Assembly (NCBI GenBank): GCA_030715135.1
Contig: JAUYVH010000001.1
Span: 744,001-808,000, forward strand
Reading direction: 5' to 3'
Origin: Keguizhuia sedimenti
GTDB lineage: Bacteria; Pseudomonadota; Gammaproteobacteria; Burkholderiales; Burkholderiaceae_D
Length of the DNA: 64,000 nt
Shown here piece by piece: positions 1-9,615 of the stretch. Position 1 is the first letter of the stretch. Each line of letters opens with the position of its first letter. Under the pieces are notes generated by a model that ran no database searches, had not been told where the DNA came from, and saw only the letters and a list, made by a program, of their open reading frames with translations. The translations under genes and the position numbers were made by a program.

Positions 1-1928
1 GCAAAGCCACTGCTGAAGCGGAAAATGCGCCCGCGGCGATCTTGAACCGGATCGGCGATATCACCAGTGCTGCGGTGAAGGCAAAGAAACGGATGCTTCA
101 GCGCCGCGCAGATATTCTTGCGCTGCAGGCCAAGGCAGCGAGCCTCGAAGCGCGTGCATCGCAGGCAAGGGAGACTCTGCGCGCCGGCAGCGAGCGTGCG
201 ACCGCGCGATTGATGCATCGCGACAGCCCGCCATTGTGGAGCAAGACGTTTTGGGCCGGATGGATCGGCGAAGTCTCGACAGGAGAGGACGCCGACCTGC
301 CAACGCATGCGTCTGTACTGAAGAGTTATATGCAGTATCAGCAACGCAGCGTAGCCATGCATATCCTGCTGTTTACGGGTTCATTGATGCTGCTGTATTT
401 CGTGCGGCGGAAAATACAAGGGCAGCGGGAATCGGACAGTTCCTTCAAGGATGCGACCGCAATACTGGATGCGCCGCTGATTACCGCCTTGCTGCTGGCG
501 CTCTTGGCAAGTACCTGGGTTTATCCGCGCGCTCCCAGAATCCTATGGATCATCATCGGCATGTTTGGCGTAGTGCCGGTCGTGCTTTTGGCGCGGCGCA
601 TGATGGCATATTATTTGTATCCAGCCCTGTATGCGCTCGCTGCTCTTTACTTTGTCGATAAGGTGAGAGCGTTCATTGCTGTTTTGCCCGTCGTGTCGCG
701 CATCATGCTGCTTGTGGAATTGTTGCTGTTTCTGGCGGCCGTGCTATGGACGATGCGAATCCTGAAGAATACGACCAGTAACCGGAGTACCAGATTGCCG
801 GGGCAGCGGACCGTGCGTGTTGCCGGCACCTTGTTCGGCTTTCTTGCGGTGGCGGCATTGGCCGCCAATGCGAACGGGCAGGTGCGCTTGGCCGGAATGA
901 TCGGAGCTGCAGTCATTCTGAGCAGCTATGTAGCCGTGGTGCTCTTTACCAGCATGCGGGTAGTGGAAGGTTTGCTGCATGCCATCGTCTGCGTTCCACC
1001 GGTTTCACTACTGGACATGGTCAAGCGCAAGAAAGACGTGCTGCTGAATCATTTTCAGCGCTGGCTGAGATGGGCTGCCTATGCGAGCTGGATCGCCTTG
1101 ACGCTGCAATCGCTGGGATTGCTGCAACCCTTGCTGACTATGCTGAAAAATGCATGGGCAAAAGTCATCAATATCGGCACATTCGCACCCACTGTGGGCG
1201 ATATCATCACGTTCATCCTGATTATCTGGGCGACATTCAGCCTTTCCCGCCTGACCCGGTTCGTCCTTGAAGAAGAAGCCTATCCCAAGCTGCAGCTGGA
1301 GCGCGGATTGCCTTATGCAATTTCCACCGTCGTGCACTATATGGTCCTGCTGACCGGATTTGTGCTGGCCTTGAACGCACTGAAGGTGGATATGACCAAG
1401 TTCACGATCCTGGCAGGTGCGCTGAGCGTAGGAATCGGTTTCGGCCTGCAGAATATCGTCAATAATTTCGTTTCCGGACTGATCGTATTGTTCGAGCGCC
1501 CCGTCAAGGTGGGCGACACGATACAGATGGATGACGTCATCGGCCGGGTCAAGCATATCGGCATCCGTGCCAGCATCATCGCCAGCACCTCGGGCGCGGA
1601 AGTCATCATCCCCAACGGCAAGCTCATTTCCGAACGCGTGACCAACTGGACCTTGTCCAGTAAATTGCGGCAGGTCATGATTGTCGTGACGACCAAGGCA
1701 AGCTATGACGCTAGCGAAATCAAGCAATTATTGCTTGATATTGCCAAACAGGATGCGCGGGTTGCCGACAAGCCGGCACCGGATGTCCTGTTCGTCAAAA
1801 GAACGATTGATCAGGCCGAATTCGAGCTTCATGTGTGGACAGCCGAACTGGACGAATGGCTTTCACTCAAAAGCGACCTGATGAGCGAGATCAATGAAGC
1901 TTTGCGGCGCAAGGAAAGCTCCCAATAA
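1..1928 (+). CDS. MscS-family mechanosensitive channel (5' end outside window)
   Basis: The reading frame is open from base 3, so the true start lies upstream; a TTG at 42 is only the first in-window start-like codon. The visible protein opens with a charged, Ala-rich coiled-coil stretch, then about ten hydrophobic segments, then the MscS core near residues 455-560. That core has the pore-lining helix followed by GFGLQNIVNNFVSGLIVLFE, the beta domain (RPVKVGDTIQ) and the IIPNGKLISERVTNW motif. The family forms heptameric inner-membrane channels that open under membrane tension to release osmolytes. The long N-terminal extension places it with the large MscS-like/MscK-like proteins rather than the 286-residue MscS. 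The C-terminal cytoplasmic part is complete and ends in KKESSQ-like charged residues. Family assignment is firm; the gating signal cannot be read from sequence. Confidence 0.93.
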   Translation, partial: KATAEAENAPAAILNRIGDITSAAVKAKKRMLQRRADILALQAKAASLEARASQARETLRAGSERATARLMHRDSPPLWSKTFWAGWIGEVSTGEDADLPTHASVLKSYMQYQQRSVAMHILLFTGSLMLLYFVRRKIQGQRESDSSFKDATAILDAPLITALLLALLASTWVYPRAPRILWIIIGMFGVVPVVLLARRMMAYYLYPALYALAALYFVDKVRAFIAVLPVVSRIMLLVELLLFLAAVLWTMRILKNTTSNRSTRLPGQRTVRVAGTLFGFLAVAALAANANGQVRLAGMIGAAVILSSYVAVVLFTSMRVVEGLLHAIVCVPPVSLLDMVKRKKDVLLNHFQRWLRWAAYASWIALTLQSLGLLQPLLTMLKNAWAKVINIGTFAPTVGDIITFILIIWATFSLSRLTRFVLEEEAYPKLQLERGLPYAISTVVHYMVLLTGFVLALNALKVDMTKFTILAGALSVGIGFGLQNIVNNFVSGLIVLFERPVKVGDTIQMDDVIGRVKHIGIRASIIASTSGAEVIIPNGKLISERVTNWTLSSKLRQVMIVVTTKASYDASEIKQLLLDIAKQDARVADKPAPDVLFVKRTIDQAEFELHVWTAELDEWLSLKSDLMSEINEALRRKESSQ

Positions 1929-2015
1929 GGTTTGGCCGGCGCCACGATCAGCTCAAGGATTAAGCTTCAGCGAATCCTGTGCATTGATTGAGGCTAAGGA
2001 AGCAGCTGGGAATGT

Positions 2016-2498
2016 TCAGCTAAAAAGAATTTCATCGAACAGTCCAACCTGGACGATGCAGTCGGCCGCTTCCGCGTCAATTTCCGAAGGATCATCTTCT
2101 TCGATCGCCGCGATAATAACTTCCCGTATGGCGGGCGCGACCTCGACTTCCTGATTTGCAATTCGCTCTATGGCATCGGCAATGCCCTCCAGGTCGAGCG
2201 TTCCTCCCTGGCTGGCATCCTTTGATACAAGGAAGGTGGCGGCCGTGTAGAAGGGGGCATCAAGGCTTCTGGCTTCGGCGACGTCTTCGCGTTCTTCATT
2301 CTCATCTTCGAGATAATCCGACACATCGAAATCGCGTGCACCATCCAGGCCTTCATCTTCACCGCCGGCGTTTTCGGCATTGACATCGGCCCAGTAAGAG
2401 CAAGCCCCTTCTACTGCCGTTTCCAGGACGTTGGAAAGGAAATCGTCGGTTAGCGCGTAATTCTCGTCGTCAATTGTTATGACCTTCCTGGCTGCCAT
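2016..2498 (-). CDS. acidic conserved hypothetical protein, 160 aa
   Basis: I chose the ATG at 2498 because GGGAGAAG precedes it at good spacing; an in-frame upstream start at 2567 has no such site. The product begins MAARKVITIDDENYAL and is strongly acidic, with an Asp/Glu-rich stretch around residues 45-75 and few aromatic residues. No membrane segment, signal peptide or catalytic motif is visible. It converges on the MscS-like gene (88 bases between the stops) and is divergent from the small gene at 2928. I do not recognise the family. The high acidity and regular codon use suggest a soluble cytoplasmic protein. Confidence 0.7.
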   Translation of the reverse strand: MAARKVITIDDENYALTDDFLSNVLETAVEGACSYWADVNAENAGGEDEGLDGARDFDVSDYLEDENEEREDVAEARSLDAPFYTAATFLVSKDASQGGTLDLEGIADAIERIANQEVEVAPAIREVIIAAIEEDDPSEIDAEAADCIVQVGLFDEILFS

Positions 2499-2567
2499 AT
2501 CTTCTCCCGTCAAAATTTCATTGCATATGCAAGATAGGTTCAAGGCGGCTTTTTGGCACAGCGCCAA

Positions 2568-2927
2568 TTGTTTTCATTGCCCGGGCAAAATCCCGCCAAA
2601 CCCGGCTTTATTCATGCTGGGAGAGCGTTGGACAGGATTAGTTCTTGAAGCATTGATTTTTACGCTGAAGCAGATGCGAAACTGCCGATTTTTTACGTCT
2701 GTCGTCTTTTGAAAAGCCGCATGACACTGGTGCTGCAACCGAGTGGATATTAGTTTTTCCGGGAACGCGCTTGATGAAGCGAAGAAGCGGCACATGCATT
2801 GCTGGAACTTCCTGCCGAAGCAGCACCTCTTAATCGCATGCAAGCATGCAAAGCAATTTCTGCTGGACATGCATGTTTTGTCACGATCGCCTCGTCGTTT
2901 AATGCTCGTCTTAGAAAGGACGCGTGG
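2568..2927. other. gene-free divergent promoter region
   Basis: About 430 bases separate the divergent starts at 2498 and 2928. No convincing gene is present. Near 2837-2875 there is a cluster of short palindromes (two GCATGC copies two bases apart, then ACATGCATGT), which could be a regulator site. No clear sigma-70 pair was identified. Confidence 0.4.
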
Positions 2928-3254
2928 ATGCACACTCCTTACCGTTCACTTGAACAATTCCGGGAAAAGGCTGGACTTCTCGCAGCCGAGCTCACGCTGG
3001 AAAGCGATGAGGCGCTCACAACTCTCGCGCATATTTCCGGATATGAAACCGCAAACGATATCCGGTTTGGCGCGTCAGCCTCGGCGATGTTGTCTTCCCG
3101 TGAAGAACTGATGGCAAGGCTGCAGGCGATTCATCCTGATATTGGTAATGAAAGGGCTGCCGCTGTGATCGATAAACTGAACCTGCCGGTGCGCGAGACA
3201 GACATGACGCAGCTTGCCCGGTCACCGGGCGCTGCACCGAATATCAGTGGGTGA
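2928..3254 (+). CDS. small hypothetical protein, 108 aa
   Basis: The ATG at 2928 follows AGAAAGGA, a usable ribosome site. The frame extends upstream to 2799, but that part is Cys/His/Ala-rich and looks untranslated. The product (MHTPYRSLEQFREKAGLL...) is predicted to be helical, with Glu, Leu and Ala spread through it and no membrane segment. Its last 33 bases overlap the 3' end of the convergent receiver-domain gene. I do not recognise a domain. Reality of the gene is likely but not certain. Confidence 0.5.
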   Translation: MHTPYRSLEQFREKAGLLAAELTLESDEALTTLAHISGYETANDIRFGASASAMLSSREELMARLQAIHPDIGNERAAAVIDKLNLPVRETDMTQLARSPGAAPNISG

Positions 3255-3719
3255 AATCAGAGGGTGAAACAGAAACGGGATTTTACCGTCACCGCCGACG
3301 CAGGCCGGATGCGCAAAAGAAGATCTTGGCTCGCCCTTCCTGCGCTTTACATTCTCCGCCTCCGCCAGACCGAGAAGTATTCCCTTAAGCCTGTTGAGCT
3401 CATGGCTCTTGTCAAAAAATGCGTAGGCACCGGCATTGATGTAATGCCTACGATAAACCTTGTCCACATAATTGGACACTACTATCACTTTTATTCCCGG
3501 AAAATTACTGGTCGCAAAACGCAGCACCTGCGAACCGCTTTCAGTGCCGAGTTCGATATCCAGCAATATCACGTCCGGCGTGTCGCGGCAGATTGCTTCC
3601 AGGGCCGGCAGGGTACTGGCGTATGTGCCACATATTTCTATGCCTGCAATTCGCGAAAGCATGTCTTGCCAGACTGCGCATATGGCATCGGAATCGTCCA
3701 CGATCATTAATCGTACCAA
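3222..3719 (-). CDS. receiver-only response regulator
   Basis: A CheY-like receiver domain fills residues 1-115: acidic pair D8/D9, phospho-acceptor D54 in VILLDIELG, switch residue S82 (VIVVSNY) and K104 (FFDKS). There is no DNA-binding domain after it, only a basic, low-complexity tail of about 45 residues. The start is TTG at 3719, preceded five bases upstream by GGAGG; the internal ATG at 3707 is too far from that site. It lies downstream of the sensor kinase and NarL-type regulator on the same strand, separated from them by about 290 AT-rich bases. It may share or compete for phosphate from that kinase (inference). Confidence 0.85.
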   Translation of the reverse strand: MVRLMIVDDSDAICAVWQDMLSRIAGIEICGTYASTLPALEAICRDTPDVILLDIELGTESGSQVLRFATSNFPGIKVIVVSNYVDKVYRRHYINAGAYAFFDKSHELNRLKGILLGLAEAENVKRRKGEPRSSFAHPACVGGDGKIPFLFHPLISPTDIRCSAR

Positions 3720-4011
3720 GGGAGCCTCCGGTTACGGTTGATAACGTCGCTTCAATGCATCAAGTCAAGGCTGCAAATTTACGATTCGATATTCCAGGAG
3801 CACTTATCAGGATTCTTCGGCTCCCGATGATTGAAAACTTTCCGTAGCATCGTGCACTGCATTCACTACAGAAAAATGTAAGCAAATACTCAGCATGTAG
3901 TATCGCCTAATTAAAAATTCCTGCTATTCGGATTTTTACATTTTTTCTGTCAAAAATTTTTCACATTTCCGTGTCGGATTATTCCGATTGCTGCAGAGGA
4001 AATTTTTCTGC

Positions 4012-4675
4012 TTATTTAAACAGCGAATTCTCAAACGCATAACGGTATAGCTCCCGATCGTTGCGCAAGCCGGTTTTTTCCAGAATGCGCGTGCGGTAGG
4101 TCGCAACCGTATGCGAGCTGATGTGCATGACTTGGGCGATATCGGCGGTTGATTTGCCTGCAGCCATCAGCCTCAATACCTCGAGTTCGCGGTTGCTCAG
4201 AAGATCATGCGGTGCAAGGCCATGACCGCCGATCGTGTCGGCGATTTTTTCAGCGATCTCCGGCGTAATGAACTTGCCGCCTTTCGCCACTTTGCGAATC
4301 GCGGCAATCAGGGTAGTGGCCGGTACCGTTCTTGGTGAGGTATCCGGAAACGCTCAGCTTCAATGCACGCAGGGCGTAAATTTTTTCCGAATAAATGGAA
4401 AATACCAGAATGGCGATTTGCGGTTTTTGCATGCGCAGGAATTTCACCAGTTCCAGCCCGTTTTTACCGGGCAGCGATATATCGACCAAGGCGACGTCAA
4501 ATGCATGGCCCTGTACGAGTCGTATCGCCTCCTGGACCGAACCAGCCTCATGCGCGACCATGATGTCGTTTGCACCACTCAGCATTGCGCGCACACCGCT
4601 GCGCACGACATCGTGGTCGTCGACCAGCAATAGACGCAGCTTATTGTCAGCCTTATTGGCAGCTTGCGAGTTCAT
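4012..4675 (-). pseudogene. NarL/LuxR-type response regulator interrupted by a frameshift
   Basis: From ATG 4675 (MNSQAANKADNKLRLLLVDD) a typical receiver domain is read, with DD near the start, phospho-Asp in VALVDISLPGKNG and the lysine in GYLTKN. Near 4325-4335 the frame shifts and would end after nonsense. The correct continuation, in another frame, gives AIRKVAKGGKFITPEIAEKI followed by a complete LuxR helix-turn-helix (LLSNRELEVLRLMAAGKSTADIA). Removing one base in the AACGGTACC stretch restores a full protein of about 220 residues with normal linker length. It overlaps the end of the kinase gene by 23 bases, as expected for its cognate regulator. This is either a recent inactivating mutation or a sequencing error; codon use on both sides still looks selected. 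Confidence 0.85.
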
Positions 4676-6347
4676 GTGTAATCGATAGTTGCAGTGCCAC
4701 GATAGTCCCATGTCCGGGCATGCCGGTGATCTTGAGGTCGGCGCCGAAATGCTTTGCACGCTCGTGCATGCCGATGATTCCCCACGAGCGCTGGTCCAGC
4801 AATTGTTCAGTGCTGATGCCGATGCCATCGTCCCTTATTTCGATCATCAGGGAATTGCCTACCCGCCGGCTTTGGATTGTCACTTTTTGAGCTTCAGCAT
4901 AACGCGCCACATTGGTTAAGGATTCCTGGACGATGCGAAAGACCATGGTGCTTTCTTCTCCTCCTATCTGGATACCTTCTACTTCATCGAGCAGGCATGC
5001 GCATGCAATGCCCGTTCGCTGAGTGAACTGGTCCGCATACCATTCGAGCGCGGCCCATATGCCGAGCTGATCGAGCACGCTGGGCCGCAGATCGGAAATG
5101 ATGCGGTGCACCGTATCGACCGCGGTATCGGCCAGCTGGGCGGCATCAGACAAGAGCCTGTGCGGCTGGCGGCCATCGTTGATGGTCTCGCTTACGGCAA
5201 CCGAAATATACGCCTTGATGCCGGTCAGACACCCACCCAGCTCGTCGTGCACTTCACGCGCGATGCGTTTGCGCTCGTCTTCCTTGATCCGGTTCTGATA
5301 AGCCGCCAGATGGCGCAAGGCACTCTTTGATTTCATGAGCAACTCATTGGATTTGCTCAATTCGCCAGTGCGTTGTTTCACGGCCTTTTCGAGATTGGCA
5401 AACGAGATTAATACGAAGTGCGCGCTGGCGGCGATCACGGCAATGATCAGCAAGGTGCCGATCCCGCCGATAACAAGTAATTGCATCGCTGAATCGGTAA
5501 TGAGCGGATTGCTGATACCTACCGATACGATGAGAGGCAAATCCTCGACTTTACGATAGCCGTAGATCCTGCTTTTGCCATCCAGTCTACTGGTTGCTTC
5601 CGATAACCCGGCCGGCGCGTCTCTGGACCGGACGACATGATTGGCCTGCGAGACATCTGCTCCAAATGACTGCTCGAATCTCGGCGCGCGGGCAATGATC
5701 TTTCCGTTTTGATGGGTAAGGGTAATGGAGACATCGTCATCGTAACGTGCATTGGAGAACAGGTACGCAAAACTGCGGGCATTGAACGGCGCCGCGATAA
5801 CGCCCAAAAATTGGCCGGCATTATTTTTAACGCGCCTGCTAATGATGAATAAAGGGCGCTTGGTAAACTTGTCGATGCGCGATTCGCTGACGAAAAGACC
5901 GACGCCTGGTTTTTTATGAACCTTGTAGTAATCGTTGTCGGCAAATGATCGACCCATCACTTCCATTTCATTGGATGCGGCGATCCCTTTTCCTTGCGCA
6001 TCGATGAAGATCAACCAGAAATAGCTGTCGACATCGCGCGACCGGTTGAGCAAGCGTTCGATCAAGGGGTCATCGACGATCTCCTTCGGAGAAAAAGCCT
6101 TGACTGCGTTGGAAAAATTTATGAGGGAAAGGTCAACCGATTCAATGGTGTGCGACACGTGCATCTCAATTGCGCGCACAAAGCTTTGCGCTTGTACTCT
6201 TGCGGCTTCACGGTCTTTTTGAATGGTGCTGTAGATAGTCCATGACAGGCCAAGAAGCAGCATGCCGGTCACCATGCTTACGGCCAGCAAGAGGCGGCGC
6301 CTGAACCTCAGGTAATCCTTCAATGACAAGGTGCGGGCAAATTTCAT
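4653..6347 (-). CDS. membrane sensor histidine kinase, HisKA_3 type with dCache sensor
   Basis: 564 residues. A first membrane helix is at about 18-42, followed by an extracytoplasmic double-Cache-like sensor region to about 285 (FWLIFIDAQGKGIAAS, FADNDYYKVHKK, FLGVIAAPFN). A second helix is at about 287-312 with a short coiled coil after it. The HisKA_3 domain follows with phospho-acceptor H367 in REVHDELGG. The HATPase has an N box (ESLTNVARYAEA), DDGIGIS and a GxIGMHERA motif. This architecture is that of NarX/DegS-type kinases, which pair with LuxR-type regulators. The neighbouring gene at 4012-4675 is such a regulator, overlapping by 23 bases. Cache sensors usually bind small organic ligands; the ligand here cannot be inferred. 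Confidence 0.93.
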   Translation of the reverse strand: MKFARTLSLKDYLRFRRRLLLAVSMVTGMLLLGLSWTIYSTIQKDREAARVQAQSFVRAIEMHVSHTIESVDLSLINFSNAVKAFSPKEIVDDPLIERLLNRSRDVDSYFWLIFIDAQGKGIAASNEMEVMGRSFADNDYYKVHKKPGVGLFVSESRIDKFTKRPLFIISRRVKNNAGQFLGVIAAPFNARSFAYLFSNARYDDDVSITLTHQNGKIIARAPRFEQSFGADVSQANHVVRSRDAPAGLSEATSRLDGKSRIYGYRKVEDLPLIVSVGISNPLITDSAMQLLVIGGIGTLLIIAVIAASAHFVLISFANLEKAVKQRTGELSKSNELLMKSKSALRHLAAYQNRIKEDERKRIAREVHDELGGCLTGIKAYISVAVSETINDGRQPHRLLSDAAQLADTAVDTVHRIISDLRPSVLDQLGIWAALEWYADQFTQRTGIACACLLDEVEGIQIGGEESTMVFRIVQESLTNVARYAEAQKVTIQSRRVGNSLMIEIRDDGIGISTEQLLDQRSWGIIGMHERAKHFGADLKITGMPGHGTIVALQLSITHELASCQ

Positions 6348-6622
6348 CGTCGGCCTTATCCGTGCAAGCCATAATCGACCTGTGCGCTACAGTACTCAGT
6401 TATTGCAATTTATGCAACTATATCCGGATTGGATGAGCGTTTGCGAGACCTGAAAGAACAAAGCGATGATGATCATGCACCGGAGCTGCCTCTACGCAAT
6501 CCGGGCTTACGGTCTATCTAGAAAGAAGGATCGAGCGAGTATCGGGGGTTCCCAGCCAGCTCTGAAACATTGGACGCCATTGGCTATTGCTTGCAGCGCC
6601 TGTTCGAGGAAGGACGCCGCCG

Positions 6623-7255
6623 TTAGATCTTCGGGATGCGCAGCGTCTTGCTGATCATCATACTGCCCGACACCAGGAACAACAGTACCAGCGGATGCAC
6701 ATCCCATCCACCGATGGTCAATGTACCCCAGTACAGATCCGCGCCAATACGTCCCTGCCATGCGGCAAAGGCAAGCACTGCGGTCAGCACCACGCTGGTG
6801 GGGATCGGTGTGCCTTCAAAATAGGCAACCTTGTCGCCGCCTTGTGAAAGGTCTTCCGCGGTGACGTTGAAGCGTGCCAGGCGACTCACGCCGCAGCAGA
6901 CGAAGTACACCAGTACGATCCAGTCCCAGATGCCGTTCATGCCGGCTGCTACCGCCAGCGTTGCCGGCGCTACGCCGAACGAAATGATATCCGCCAGGGA
7001 ATCGAGCTCACGACCCAGTGCGGAATGCTGGCGGCGCCAGCGCGCAATGCGACCGTCCAGCACATCGAATAAGAAAGCGATCGGCGCCATGGCTGCCGCT
7101 GCATAGAAAAATTCCTTGGCTTGCGTATCCATGTAGGTCATGGCAAAAAACACCGCCAGGACGCCGCATGCTGCATTACCGAGAGTAAAAAAGTCCGCCA
7201 GATGAAAACTGCGGATCATGGAAAAATGTTTTTTGCGCTTGCCTGGCTCTTGCAT
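6623..7255 (-). CDS. pssA: CDP-diacylglycerol-serine O-phosphatidyltransferase
   Basis: 210 residues with six or more hydrophobic segments. The CDP-alcohol phosphotransferase signature D-G-x2-A-R-x8-G-x3-D-x3-D is complete (DGRIARW...GRELDSLADI). This enzyme makes phosphatidylserine from CDP-diacylglycerol and serine in the inner membrane, the precursor of phosphatidylethanolamine. The internal motif FGVAPATL and overall length fit the PssA branch rather than PgsA. The ATG at 7255 is used here; MIRSFHL at 7219 is an alternative, and neither has a strong ribosome site. No decarboxylase gene lies nearby. Confidence 0.9.
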   Translation of the reverse strand: MQEPGKRKKHFSMIRSFHLADFFTLGNAACGVLAVFFAMTYMDTQAKEFFYAAAAMAPIAFLFDVLDGRIARWRRQHSALGRELDSLADIISFGVAPATLAVAAGMNGIWDWIVLVYFVCCGVSRLARFNVTAEDLSQGGDKVAYFEGTPIPTSVVLTAVLAFAAWQGRIGADLYWGTLTIGGWDVHPLVLLFLVSGSMMISKTLRIPKI

Positions 7256-7565
7256 TATTTTTCTGGCCTAAAAGTTGGTGGCAGCAAACTTGCTCGCTGT
7301 CCGCAAAGAATGAATGCGCGGCTCGATTGCCCTGAGGATAAGAGAAGCAAAACGGAATACTGGTTCCCGCGACGCCACGCCGCTCAATCCGGTCGATTGT
7401 ATTGGAATATCCCGGTATTGTGACTATGAAAAGGCCTCCGCTGCCACAGGCGTTGACCATGCGCATGGCGCTAATCGATGCGCTATTGTACTGCCAGATG
7501 CTTGAGCAGCGACAACTCTCGACATGCTTGCCCGAACCGGGAGTTGCGGCAGCGATCCAATTTGG

Positions 7566-9566
7566 ATGCGATCCTCATCCAGGAAAATCATGCTTATCAG
7601 CGGTGCTGGCCTGCTTGGCTTGCTTGCGCTGCTCGTCGTGCTGGTGTCCACTTTCGACTGGAATCGCGTCAAACCCTGGATCGACGACAAAGTCAGCGAA
7701 GCGACTCAGCGCAGCTTTGCAATCAACGGTGACTTGTCTCTTTCCTGGGAAAGGCCGGCCCATGTTCAGGCCGGCTGGCGGAGATGGGCGCCGTGGCCTC
7801 ATTTCCGTGGGCACGATGTGCAGCTCGGTAATCCGGACTGGGCCAAGACCGGACCGGACATGGCGCGCGTGCAGCGTGTCGATTTCACCATCAATCCTTT
7901 CGCGCTGCTGCAAAGACGGATCAGCGTGGAATCGCTGTTGCTGACCGAGCCCAATCTGAATTTTGAACAAAACCGCGAAGGCGACAACAATTGGACCTTC
8001 CCGAAAAAGGAAAACCAGGGTCAGTCTAGATGGGAATTCGAATTGCAGGATCTGGCCATTGCCGAAGGCGATATACGCTATCTCGATCCCGGCAAGCAGG
8101 CCGATGTGAAGGTACGTATCGATACGCTGGACGACAGTACGGTGACATGGAAGCTGGGCGGGAAATTCAATGACGAAAAGCTGAGCGGCGAGGGCACGGC
8201 CGGGTCGCTGCTGATGCTGCAGAATACCGGCGTACGCTATCCGGTCGAAGCTCTGGTCAAAGTCGGAGAGACCACCATCACTGCAAAAGGAAGCATCACC
8301 GATCCGTCACACCCGAGCGCGCTGGACGTGGAACTGAAGATTCTGGGCGCCAGCATGGCCGACCTGTTTCCCTTGAGCGGCGTATTGCTGCCGGAAACGC
8401 CGAAGTTTTCCACTTCCGGCCGGGTGGTGGGGAATCTGACGCGTGGCAGCATGCGGCTGCGCTATGAAAAATTCACGGGCAAAGTCGGCTCCAGCGATAT
8501 CGGCGGCACGCTCGAGTACCGGCAACAAAAGCCGCGCCCGGTGCTGTCGGGTGAAGTCGTGTCGAATCAACTGGTGTTCAAGGATCTGGGCGCCCTGGTC
8601 GGATCCGGCGATAAAAAGCCGAAGGAAGGTGAAGTGAAGCAGCCGCCCGACAAAGTCTTGCCGGTATCGCCGTTCAAGACCGAACGCTGGGACAAGATGG
8701 ATGTGCAGGTGCGCTTTTCCGGAAAAAAAATCATCCATTCGGACAAGCTGCCGCTCGATAATCTGCATACATCCATCAAGATGGATAACGGCACCTTGTC
8801 GCTCGATCCGCTCGATTTCGGCGTTGCCGGCGGCAAGCTGACTACTGCCTTGACGATTAATGGGCTCAGCAAGCCTGCCAAGGCGCGCATGAAAGTCTCG
8901 GCGCGCAAACTAAGGCTTGCGGAATTATTCCCGAAAGCCGAGTCGATGCAGGCAAGCATAGGCGCGGTCAATGGCGATGCCCAATTGACAGCTGCTGGCA
9001 ATTCCTTTGCGGCGCTGTTGGGTTCGTCCAACGGCGAAGTGAAAGCGCTGATCTCTCAGGGCAGCGTCAGCAAGTTCATTCTCGAGGCCATGGGCCTGAA
9101 CGTGGGAAGCGCCGTGATCGCCAAGCTATTCGGCGACAGGCAGGTACCGCTGAATTGCATGGCGGCCGACTTCAATGTCACGGATGGCCTGATGGAAGCC
9201 CGGACCTTTATCGTCGATACGCAGGATGCGACGATACGCGTGAGCGGCGATATCAACTTCGCGAGCGAAGAGCTCGACCTGACGATTCATCCTGATAGCA
9301 AAGGTCCGCGCATCATTTCCTTGCGTTCACCCCTGTATATCCAGGGGACTTTCAAGAATCCGGATGTCGGCGTGGATAAAGGCGTCATTGCCTTGAAGGG
9401 AGGCGCTGCGGTGGCTTTGGGCGCGGCGGCGGCACCGTTTGCCGCATTGCTCGCGCTGATCAATCCCGGGCCGGGCCAGGATAGCCCCTGCGGCTTCCTG
9501 CTGGCCGAAGCGAAGGAAAAGCCCAAGGCTCCGCCGCCGGGCAAAACAAAAGCGCCGGAACCTTAG
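7566..9566 (+). CDS. AsmA-family inner-membrane-anchored protein
   Basis: About 666 residues. An N-terminal membrane anchor (MLISGAGLLGLLALLVVLV) is followed by a long, beta-rich periplasmic region typical of AsmA/TamB-like proteins: FDWNRVKPWIDDKVSEAT near the start, repeated beta strands, and a C-terminal AsmA domain ending in a Pro/Lys-rich tail. Such proteins are thought to move phospholipids between membranes or to shape outer-membrane assembly. I favour the ATG at 7566 because it gives basic residues (RSSSRK) before the anchor; an ATG at 7590 has the better ribosome site (AGGA, five bases away) and a TTG at 7524 is also possible. It converges with exoD, 49 bases apart. An Ala/Gly-rich hydrophobic stretch near residue 620 is unusual for a periplasmic tail. 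Confidence 0.88.
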   Translation: MRSSSRKIMLISGAGLLGLLALLVVLVSTFDWNRVKPWIDDKVSEATQRSFAINGDLSLSWERPAHVQAGWRRWAPWPHFRGHDVQLGNPDWAKTGPDMARVQRVDFTINPFALLQRRISVESLLLTEPNLNFEQNREGDNNWTFPKKENQGQSRWEFELQDLAIAEGDIRYLDPGKQADVKVRIDTLDDSTVTWKLGGKFNDEKLSGEGTAGSLLMLQNTGVRYPVEALVKVGETTITAKGSITDPSHPSALDVELKILGASMADLFPLSGVLLPETPKFSTSGRVVGNLTRGSMRLRYEKFTGKVGSSDIGGTLEYRQQKPRPVLSGEVVSNQLVFKDLGALVGSGDKKPKEGEVKQPPDKVLPVSPFKTERWDKMDVQVRFSGKKIIHSDKLPLDNLHTSIKMDNGTLSLDPLDFGVAGGKLTTALTINGLSKPAKARMKVSARKLRLAELFPKAESMQASIGAVNGDAQLTAAGNSFAALLGSSNGEVKALISQGSVSKFILEAMGLNVGSAVIAKLFGDRQVPLNCMAADFNVTDGLMEARTFIVDTQDATIRVSGDINFASEELDLTIHPDSKGPRIISLRSPLYIQGTFKNPDVGVDKGVIALKGGAAVALGAAAAPFAALLALINPGPGQDSPCGFLLAEAKEKPKAPPPGKTKAPEP

Positions 9567-9615
9567 ACTGCATTCCGCAGCGGGTGGCTGGAATGGCTAT
9601 CTGGGGTGGATACTA

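Noticed and set aside
1008..1727. 239-codon minus-strand open frame
   Set aside because: Antisense of the MscS core; composition typical of a shadow frame.
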